Positions 40,219-47,198 of a stretch of 64,000 nt of DNA are shown here, in pieces. This stretch comes from Olsenella uli DSM 7084. GTDB lineage: Bacteria > Actinomycetota > Coriobacteriia > Coriobacteriales > Atopobiaceae. The position numbers and the translations under genes were made by a program. Where the stretch lies: contig NC_014363.1 in the NCBI RefSeq assembly GCF_000143845.1, positions 1,473,186-1,537,185 of the forward strand, given 5' to 3'. Position 1 is the first letter of the stretch. Each line of letters starts with the position of its first letter. The notes under the pieces are model-generated. The model ran no database searches, had not been told where the DNA came from, and was given only the letters and a program-made list of their open reading frames with translations.

Positions 40219-41844
40219 CTAGGCCGAGTAGTCATCCTTTGTGGTGTCGATGTCGACGTCGATCATGTGGTAGATCAGGTTGCCGACCTTGGCCCCCTTG
40301 ACGTAGTCCTTGGCGACGAACTGGTTCTTGGGCCAGTAGAGCGGCAGGGTGGCGAAGTCGGTGCGGGTCAGGATGTTGTCGGCCTGCTTGTAGAGGTCGG
40401 CACGCTTGTCCTTGTCCTGCTCGATGCGGGCCTCTGCTACGAGACGGTCGAACTCGGCATTGTTGTAGAAGGAGGACTTCTTGGCGGCGTTCTCGCTGTA
40501 GAAGTAGGTGTACATGTGGTTGTCGGCGTCGGCATAGAGCGGGAACCAGCCCAGCGCGGTGACCTGGAGGCTGCCGTCGGCCCAGTCCTGGGCCCAGACG
40601 CCGTTGTCCTCGACCTGGACGTCGAGGGTGACGCCGATCTCATTCCAGTAGCCCTGGATGGCGACGAGCTGCTTCTGGCTGATGCCGTTACGGACCTTGG
40701 CGGAGAGCGTCAGGCCCGAGACGCCGGCCTCGGCGAGGAGGGACTTGGCCTTCTCGGGGTCGTACTCGAACGCCGCGGCGCTCTTGTCGAAGCCCGGGGT
40801 CTGGGGGGCCAGCCAGCCGGAGCATGCGATGCCCGCGCCACCGACGATGGAGTCGATGAGCTCCTGGCGGTTGATGGCGAGCGAGAGCGCCTGACGCACG
40901 CGGACGTCCTGGAGTGCGGCATCGCTCAGGTTGAGGTTCACGAACTGGGTGCCCAGAGTCTCGTACTGGGTGATGAGGTCCTTGACGTCCGGGTCGTTCT
41001 GGTACTGCTGGAGCAGGGAGGCGTCGAGGTCGGTGTAGTCGATGTCGCCGTTCTTGAATGCCATCATCTTGGTGTTGAGGTCGTCATAGAAGACGTAGCG
41101 CAGCTCGTCCAGGGCAGGCTCGCCATCGTGGTAGTCAGCGAACTTCTCCAGGACGACCTCGGTGGTGTCGTCGTTGGACTGGACCTTGTACTTGCCGGAG
41201 CCCACGCAGCTGGTACCGGAGCCCCAGGAGTCGCCGGCGGCCTCGCAGGCGGCCTTCGGGAAGATGTGGGCGTAGGAGATGCCCAGGTTGTTGACGAAGG
41301 TGACCATGGGATCGGTGAGGACGAAGGTGAAGTGGGTGTCGTCCTCGACCGTGAGGCCCTCGAGCTCGGTAGCGGTACCGGCAAGCATCTCCTTGGCACC
41401 CTTGATCTTGTCGTACATGTAGGTCGACTTGGCACCGGTGGCCGGCGTGAACATGCGCTCGAAGCTGTACTTGACGTCATTGGCGGTCAACGTCGAACCG
41501 TCATGGCACTTGATGCCGTCCTTGAGCTCGCAGTGCAGGGTGACGCCGTCTGCCTCGAAGCTGGGGATCTCGGTCAGCAGGCAGGTGACGAGCTCGTTGT
41601 CCTCGGTCCAGCGCAGGGGTGACTCGAAGATGGAGTCGGCGATGGAGGAGGAGGCGGAGTTGGTGGACTTCTGCATGTCCAGACCCTGCTTGGCGTTGGC
41701 CTGACCGAACTTCAGGACCTTCTTGGCGGACTCGGGGGAAGCCGTGTTGCCACCGCAGGCGGCGAGTGCCGCCGTGGCAGCCGTACCGCCGGCAGTGAGC
41801 GCGGACGCCTTCAGGAAGCTACGGCGTGTGAGGTTCTCCATCAT
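40219..41844 (-). CDS. oppA: Oligopeptide ABC transporter substrate-binding lipoprotein (family 5), OppA2
   Basis: This 541-aa lipoprotein has N-terminus TRRSFLKASALTAGG and lipobox LAAC (Cys30), a twin-arginine-like signal. Family 5 motifs are CHDGSTLTANDVKYSFERM and FVNLNLSDAALQDVRVRQALSLAINRQEL. It is first in the operon with oppBCDF. ATG 41844 (MMENL) has AAAGG 9 nt upstream; ATG 41841 is one codon later. It is clearly related in sequence to the product of 33853-35475. Confidence 0.93.
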   Translation of the reverse strand: MMENLTRRSFLKASALTAGGTAATAALAACGGNTASPESAKKVLKFGQANAKQGLDMQKSTNSASSSIADSIFESPLRWTEDNELVTCLLTEIPSFEADGVTLHCELKDGIKCHDGSTLTANDVKYSFERMFTPATGAKSTYMYDKIKGAKEMLAGTATELEGLTVEDDTHFTFVLTDPMVTFVNNLGISYAHIFPKAACEAAGDSWGSGTSCVGSGKYKVQSNDDTTEVVLEKFADYHDGEPALDELRYVFYDDLNTKMMAFKNGDIDYTDLDASLLQQYQNDPDVKDLITQYETLGTQFVNLNLSDAALQDVRVRQALSLAINRQELIDSIVGGAGIACSGWLAPQTPGFDKSAAAFEYDPEKAKSLLAEAGVSGLTLSAKVRNGISQKQLVAIQGYWNEIGVTLDVQVEDNGVWAQDWADGSLQVTALGWFPLYADADNHMYTYFYSENAAKKSSFYNNAEFDRLVAEARIEQDKDKRADLYKQADNILTRTDFATLPLYWPKNQFVAKDYVKGAKVGNLIYHMIDVDIDTTKDDYSA

Positions 41845-42123
41845 GGATCGCACCTTTCTCAAGACAGGCAGATGTGCCAATGCAACGCTATGCCCTCGAT
41901 ACTATGAGGCATCAATAGTTGCTTGAAGTGCCGCAGTCGGCAGGTGGAAACGTTTGCTTAACATTGCTATTCGGGGCAACCGGTTATCGGTCGGCAGATA
42001 CCTCGGCCGACCATCGAGGCCGGCGTACGCACGGGGCGCGACCGGTCGTCGGGGCAGACAGGGCTGCCCGCCTGCGCACTAGCCTGTCGCAAATCGGATG
42101 ACCGCCAGTCCGCAGCGGGCCGG
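41845..42123. other. Leader of the opp operon
   Basis: No gene is seen. The stretch includes an imperfect inverted repeat GGTCGGC/GCCGACC near 41990-42015 and direct repeats GGATGACCGCCAG / GGATGACCGCTAA at about 42098 and 42122. It must hold the opp promoter, but I cannot identify a clear -35/-10 pair. Confidence 0.4.
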
Positions 42124-42184
42124 ATGACCGCTAACCTCGCATACTTGGGCCTTGAGAACGATTTCATACGAGGTTAGCGGTCAT
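42124..42184. repeat. Long inverted repeat (16-bp perfect arms, 29-base spacer)
   Basis: ATGACCGCTAACCTCG at 42124-42139 is repeated inverted and perfectly at 42169-42184, and weaker pairing continues inward (CATA/CATA). It lies between the rpsA 3' hairpin and the opp leader. The long spacer is atypical for a terminator; it could be an operator pair or remnant of a mobile repeat. Confidence 0.7.
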
Positions 42185-42236
42185 GCGCTCAAGAGATCGA
42201 AGGCCCTGTGTTGCACACCCTGTACTGCACACAGAG

Positions 42237-42266
42237 AGGCGGGGTCGCCTTAGGGCGGCCCCGCCT
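42237..42266 (-). terminator. Hairpin terminator candidate after rpsA
   Basis: AGGCGGGG and CCCCGCCT form an 8-bp stem, extended by TCGCC/GGGCG with a slight bulge, starting 53 bp after the rpsA stop. It is followed on the minus strand by CTCTCTGTG rather than a U-tract. Confidence 0.55.
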
Positions 42267-42318
42267 GCACATGACATGCCATAGGCGGGCGCGTGGAGCG
42301 CCGGAAGCCGAGACGAGG

Positions 42319-43497
42319 CTACTCCTCGACGGGTGCCTCCTCGGACTCCTCGTCCTCCTCGGGCTTGTCCAGAGGCTTGACTTCGACCTCGACGCCCAGC
42401 GTCTCGGCAGCAGCCTTCATGGACAGGGAGATGCGACGACGGTCGAGATCGATCTCCATGACCTTCACCTGAACGGTGTCGCCCACAGCGCAGACCTGCG
42501 CGGGAGCGTCGACGTGCTGCTTGGCCATCTCGGAGATGTGTACCAGGCCCTCGACCCCGTCACCAAGGTCGACGAAGGCGCCGAAGGTGACGAGCTTGGT
42601 GACAGAACCCTCGACGATGGCGCCGACCGGGTACTTCTTGACGAGGGTACGCCAGGGATCCTCGGTGGTCTGCTTGAGGCCGAGGGAGATGCGCTCGCGG
42701 TTGAGATCGACATCGAGGACCTGGACCTCGACCTCCTGGCCGACCTTGACGACCTCGGAGGGATGGTTGACGTGGTTCCAGGAGAGCTCGGAGATGTGGA
42801 TGAGGCCGTCGATGCCACCAAGGTCGACGAAGGCGCCGAAGTCGACGATCGAGGAGACGGTGCCCTTGAGGCGCATGCCCGGCTGAAGCTTCGAGAGGAT
42901 CTCGGAGCGCTCGGCCTTGCGGGCCTCCTCGAGGACGACGCGACGGGAGAGGACGACGTTGTTGCGGTTGCGATCCATCTCGATGACGCGGGCCTCGATG
43001 CGGGTGCCCATGTAGGCGTTGAGGTCCTTGACGCGACGGAGGTCGACGAGGGATGCGGGCAGAAAACCGCGCAGGCCGATGTCGAGGATGAGACCACCCT
43101 TGACGACCTCGATGACCTCGCCCTCGACGTTCTCGCCGGCGTTGAACTTCTCCTCGACGCGGTTCCAGGCGCGCTCGTACTCGGCACGCTTCTTGGAGAG
43201 GATCAGGCGACCCTCCTTGTCCTCCTTCTGGAGGACAAGCGCCTCGATGGTGTCACCAAGGGCGACGACCTCCTCGGGGTTGACGTCCTTGCGGATGGAG
43301 AGCTCGCGGGAGGGAATGACGCCCTCGGACTTGAAGCCGATGTCCAGCAGAACCTCATCGTGCTCGATCTTGACGACGGTACCCGTCACCAGATCGCCCT
43401 CATCGAAGTCGGTGATGGTACCGTCGATGAGGCTGTTCATCTCCTCGTCGGACATGTCATCCAGAGAGAAGATGGACGAGTTCTGAATCTCACTCAA
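42319..43497 (-). CDS. rpsA: 30S ribosomal protein S1
   Basis: This 392-aa protein has four S1 RNA-binding domains (about residues 36-105, 120-190, 205-275 and 290-360), the number usual in actinobacteria, and an acidic C-terminus rich in Glu. Repeated GTV...DFGAFVDLGG-GIDGLIHISELS-type blocks mark the domains. The start is TTG 43497 (MSEIQNSSIFSLDDMS) with AAGGGG seven nt upstream. It binds mRNA leaders at the 30S platform. Confidence 0.93.
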   Translation of the reverse strand: MSEIQNSSIFSLDDMSDEEMNSLIDGTITDFDEGDLVTGTVVKIEHDEVLLDIGFKSEGVIPSRELSIRKDVNPEEVVALGDTIEALVLQKEDKEGRLILSKKRAEYERAWNRVEEKFNAGENVEGEVIEVVKGGLILDIGLRGFLPASLVDLRRVKDLNAYMGTRIEARVIEMDRNRNNVVLSRRVVLEEARKAERSEILSKLQPGMRLKGTVSSIVDFGAFVDLGGIDGLIHISELSWNHVNHPSEVVKVGQEVEVQVLDVDLNRERISLGLKQTTEDPWRTLVKKYPVGAIVEGSVTKLVTFGAFVDLGDGVEGLVHISEMAKQHVDAPAQVCAVGDTVQVKVMEIDLDRRRISLSMKAAAETLGVEVEVKPLDKPEEDEESEEAPVEE

Positions 43498-43639
43498 AGG
43501 TGGACCCCTTTCGAAAAACGGGGCCCCGATCAACATGATCGCTGCCGGGCGCGCGACGGATGCCTTGCGCAGTTGGAAACTTACATGCTCTCGGGGGCCT
43601 ACAGATACAGGTGCACGGACGCGCTGCCCATGCACAGGA

Positions 43640-43669
43640 CAGGATACCTTTACAGACGCGTGGTTTTCA
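43640..43669 (-). promoter_or_regulatory. Candidate rpsA promoter
   Basis: On the minus strand TTGAAA (43664-43669) and TATCCT (43640-43645) are separated by 18 bp, about 145 bp upstream of the rpsA start. This gives a long leader. The rest of the divergent spacer 43498-43885 shows no gene. Confidence 0.5.
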
Positions 43670-43885
43670 AGCTGCGGAGAGGCAAATTACGTCGTTGATG
43701 GGCGATTTTCACGCCCAGACCAAATTTTCCTCTCGCCTTGGACACAATGGAGACGGACGTCTGGGCACACTTGCCCATAGCGCCCGGGACGGCCATGGCG
43801 CCCGGGACGGCAGGGCTGGTCTCGGCATGTCGCCCGGCGCGGGGCCTGCCACGGGACCCGACAAACGGAGGAGGGAGGCAACGCG

Positions 43886-44632
43886 GTGATCAAGGCAGTG
43901 CTCTTTGACCTGGATGACACGCTGCTCGACATCAACCTGTCGGCATTCATGGCACGCTACCTCTCGGGCCGCTGCCGGCTGCTGGCGTATGCCACGCGGA
44001 CTCCCCTTCCCAAGGTGGTCTGGGCACAGGGACGTTCCTACCTGGACGTCGACAGGGGCGACCGCCAGGATGCCCTCACGAACGAGCAGTTCATGGCGGC
44101 TCGGATGGCCGAGCTCTGCGGCATTCCCCTGGGCGAGCCCGCCCTCGCGGACGCGCTTTCCTTCTTCGACGCCATCTACATCGAGCGCCTCAGGGGCGGC
44201 CTGGTGCAGGCTCGTCCCCGCGCGGGCGCCCGACGCACGATCGAGATCGCGCAATCCCTCGGCCTCGCCGTCGCATTGGCGACGCAGCCCGTGTTCTCGC
44301 TGGAGACGGACCTCGTGCGCATGCGTTGGGCAGAGGTCGATGACATCGACTTCAGGCTCGTCTCACATGCGGGAAACTCCACGCGCACCAAACCGAACGC
44401 CCACTATTACCAGGAGTTCTGCTGCACCTTGGGTCTCACGCCACAGGAGTGCCTCATGGTCGGAAACGACGCGGGACGCGACTTCGCGCGTCCCGACTGC
44501 GGGTTGCGCACCGCCTACGTGGGACACGGGCTGCCTGGCAAGGGGGTGTTCCGCGGAAGCATCCGCGAGCTGGGGGACCATCTGCCTGAACTGGTGGCGA
44601 AGCTGAATGCCGAGGACGCCGCAGGGACATAG
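43886..44632 (+). CDS. HAD-superfamily hydrolase
   Basis: This 248-aa phosphatase-like protein has motif I VLFDLDDTLLDIN, a cap of about 90 residues, and motif IV CLMVGNDAGRDFARPDCG. Motif III lysine is likely in RTKPNAHYY. Substrate unknown. The start is GTG 43886 behind a long purine-rich GGAGGAGGGAGG. It diverges from rpsA and precedes a cysteine-desulfidase-like gene by 129 bp. Confidence 0.87.
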   Translation: MIKAVLFDLDDTLLDINLSAFMARYLSGRCRLLAYATRTPLPKVVWAQGRSYLDVDRGDRQDALTNEQFMAARMAELCGIPLGEPALADALSFFDAIYIERLRGGLVQARPRAGARRTIEIAQSLGLAVALATQPVFSLETDLVRMRWAEVDDIDFRLVSHAGNSTRTKPNAHYYQEFCCTLGLTPQECLMVGNDAGRDFARPDCGLRTAYVGHGLPGKGVFRGSIRELGDHLPELVAKLNAEDAAGT

Positions 44633-44761
44633 GTGGGGCCCGTGACATGGGCCATGCGTGATGCGATACTGTCCGGAGGCGTCGTACCCCGGCGTACCGC
44701 GCCCTGGCCTCGTCCGACCGATCGCACGCATTCCAGCGTCCCACCCATACCAGGAGCACCC

Positions 44762-46078
44762 ATGGAAGCATCCGCCTATCGCAACCACGTCGCCATCCTC
44801 GAGGAGGAGCTCGTCTGCGCCCTGGGCTGCACGGAGCCCATCGCCGTCGCGCTCGCCGCCGCGCTCGCGCGCGCCGCGCTGCGCGAGCGTCCCGAGCACC
44901 TGGAGGTCGCCTGCTCGGGCAACATCATCAAGAACGTGAAGAGCGTGACCGTGCCCAACTCGGGCGGCATGCGCGGCATAGAGGCCGCCGCGACGCTCGG
45001 GGCCCTGGGCGGCGATCCCACCGCATCGCTCGAGGTGCTGCAGGCTGTTCGGCCCGAGGACGTGGAGCGCACGAAGGACCTGCTCGAGGACCCTGGCTAC
45101 TGCATCGTCGAGCTGGCGGAGGGCGTGCCCAACCTGTACGTGCGCGTCAGTGCGGCGGCGGGCGGCCACACGGCCGTCGCCTGCATCGAGGAGCGCCACA
45201 CCAACGTCACCGAGCTCAGCTACGACGGCAGGCCCACCGTCGCCGCCGGCATCACGGCGACGGCCGCAGGCGCACCGGGGACGGACGCAAATGCGGACTC
45301 CGCCGACCGCGGGGCCATCACCCTGGCCTCCATCTGGGAGTTCGCGCATGAGTTCCGGCTGGGGGACGTGGACGCCCTCATCAGTCACCAGATCGGGATG
45401 AACCAGGCCATCTCGAGCGAGGGCCTCTCGGGACGCTGGGGTGCCAACATCGGTTCGACCCTGCTCAAGAGCCGGCCTAACGACATCAGCACCAAGGCCC
45501 GCGCGGCCGCGGCGGCGGGTTCCGACGCGCGCATGAGCGGCTGCCCCCTGCCCGTGATGATCTGTTGCGGCAGCGGAAACCAGGGCATCACCTGCTCGCA
45601 GCCCGTCCTCGAATACGCGCACGACCTGTGGGCGGACCACGAGACGCTCGTGCGCGCCGTGGTCCTCAGCGATCTCACCGCCGTGCATGTGAAGTACTTC
45701 ATCGGCGAGCTGTCCGCGTTCTGCGGGGCGGTCTCCGCCGGCTGCGGCGCAGGCGGCGGCATCTGCTACCTGCGGGGTGGATCGTTTGCCCAGTTCGAGG
45801 CGACCATCGTGAACACCCTGGCAAACGTGGGCGGCATCGTGTGCGACGGGGCCAAGCCCAGCTGCGCGGCCAAGATCTGCGCAGCGGTGGACGCGGCCAT
45901 CCTAGGCTGCGACATGGCCCTGGCCGACGACAACTTCCTCGCGGGCGACGGGCTGGTGGGCAAGAACGCCGAGGAGACCATCCGCTCCATGGGCTATGTG
46001 GGACGCGTGGGAATGCACCCCACCGACGTAGAGATTCTCAACATCATGATCGGCAAGACGGACCTCACGGGCGCATGA
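44762..46078 (+). CDS. UPF0597/CyuA-like L-cysteine desulfidase family protein
   Basis: This 438-aa protein of the YhaM/CyuA family is related to serine dehydratase alpha subunits. It has ELVCALGCTEPIAVALA with the catalytic Cys, SGNIIKNVKSVTVPN, GMNQAISSEGL, CCGSGNQGITCS and CGAVSAGCGAGGGICYL, whose cysteines probably ligate an Fe-S cluster. It likely degrades L-cysteine to pyruvate, ammonia and sulfide. AGGAG lies five nt before ATG 44762. The open frame upstream (44633) has no ribosome site. Confidence 0.88.
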   Translation: MEASAYRNHVAILEEELVCALGCTEPIAVALAAALARAALRERPEHLEVACSGNIIKNVKSVTVPNSGGMRGIEAAATLGALGGDPTASLEVLQAVRPEDVERTKDLLEDPGYCIVELAEGVPNLYVRVSAAAGGHTAVACIEERHTNVTELSYDGRPTVAAGITATAAGAPGTDANADSADRGAITLASIWEFAHEFRLGDVDALISHQIGMNQAISSEGLSGRWGANIGSTLLKSRPNDISTKARAAAAAGSDARMSGCPLPVMICCGSGNQGITCSQPVLEYAHDLWADHETLVRAVVLSDLTAVHVKYFIGELSAFCGAVSAGCGAGGGICYLRGGSFAQFEATIVNTLANVGGIVCDGAKPSCAAKICAAVDAAILGCDMALADDNFLAGDGLVGKNAEETIRSMGYVGRVGMHPTDVEILNIMIGKTDLTGA

Positions 46079-46110
46079 CACGGGAGCGGGACGGCAAGGG
46101 ACACCCAGCC

Positions 46111-46488
46111 TCACGCGATGATGCGATAGCCGGCCTCGCTCACGACGTCCCTGTAGGAGTCGACATCGATAGGGTTCTTGGAGAGGACATGGGCTTGACG
46201 GCTTTCCAGGTCGACCGTCGCCCAGGTGCCGGCGATGGAGTCAAGCGCGGCGGTGACGTTGCGCGCGCAGTGGTCGCAGGTCATGCCCGCCACCGTGAAG
46301 TCAGCCTTATAGGGATAGTGGCTCTCATCGGTATCCACGATCTTGACGTCCCTGAAGCGCCTGGCCGAGCTCTTGGCATCGCCCGAGCAGCAGCTCCGCC
46401 TGCCGGTGGCCGTTTCGATGATCCTGCGCGCACCCAGAGCGACGACTGCGAGAACGATCGCGATGATGATGAGATCGGCTGGATTCAT
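46111..46488 (-). CDS. Membrane-anchored heavy-metal-associated (HMA) domain protein
   Basis: This 125-aa protein has an N-terminal transmembrane helix (residues 5-22) and basic, Cys-containing stretch (RRSCCSG), like FeoB-associated membrane proteins. An HMA fold follows (about 58-125) with metal site GMTCDHCARN. It probably handles copper or another soft metal at the membrane. GAGGGGG precedes ATG 46488. It is convergent with the desulfidase gene. Confidence 0.85.
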   Translation of the reverse strand: MNPADLIIIAIVLAVVALGARRIIETATGRRSCCSGDAKSSARRFRDVKIVDTDESHYPYKADFTVAGMTCDHCARNVTAALDSIAGTWATVDLESRQAHVLSKNPIDVDSYRDVVSEAGYRIIA

Positions 46489-46583
46489 GGAGGCCCCCTC
46501 TGGATATTTGTTTACCAGAGAGAACTATACCCGTTCTTCTCCGCACACGTCTCCGGCCTTCCCGAGCGACGTCCGTCCCGGCC

Positions 46584-47198
46584 CTAGTCCGTGAAGCCGC
46601 GATCGTCCAGCAGAGGTCCTGACGCGCCATCGGCCGCAGAGGTCGCCAGCTGGTCGCAGCGCTCGTTGAGCTCGGTGCCCGCATGGCCCTTGACCCAGAC
46701 GAAGCTCACCTGGTGGGGCTCCTTGGCCGCAAGCAGGCGCTTCCACAGGTCCACGTTCTTCACCGGTTGCTTCTGTGCGTTCCTCCAGCCGCGCCTGAGC
46801 CACCCCGTCACCCAGTTCTTGTTGAACGCGTTGCAAACGTACTGCGAATCGGAATGGACCTCCACCTCGCAGGGACGCCTGAGCGCCTCGAGCGCGACGA
46901 TCACGCCCAGCAGCTCCATGCGGTTGTTGGTCGTACGGCGGTATCCCTGGCTGAACTCACGGCGATGCACGACTCCCGCAGGGTCGCGGTAGAGGAGGAC
47001 CGCCCCGTAGCCCCCGGGGCCGGGATTGCCGCGCGAGGAGCCATCGGTCCACGCCACGACGCGCATCGGCCCCGCGGCGACGCGTGGGCGAGGGGGGGCC
47101 GCCACCCCCTCTGCGCCAGGAGCCCGGCCCACATCCACCGACTCGCCCGCGGCAACGGGGCGACGCCGCTCTCGCATGAACTCGTCGAAGCTCGGCAT
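46584..47198 (-). CDS. rnhA: Ribonuclease HI
   Basis: This 204-aa enzyme degrades RNA in RNA-DNA hybrids. The catalytic carboxylates appear as WTDGSSRGNPGPGG, NRMELLGVI, HSDSQYV and NERCDQLA. A Pro/Ala-rich N-terminal extension of about 45 residues precedes the domain. ATG 47198 overlaps the polA stop (ATGA) with GGAGG seven nt upstream; a GTG one codon earlier is possible. Confidence 0.95.
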   Translation of the reverse strand: MPSFDEFMRERRRPVAAGESVDVGRAPGAEGVAAPPRPRVAAGPMRVVAWTDGSSRGNPGPGGYGAVLLYRDPAGVVHRREFSQGYRRTTNNRMELLGVIVALEALRRPCEVEVHSDSQYVCNAFNKNWVTGWLRRGWRNAQKQPVKNVDLWKRLLAAKEPHQVSFVWVKGHAGTELNERCDQLATSAADGASGPLLDDRGFTD

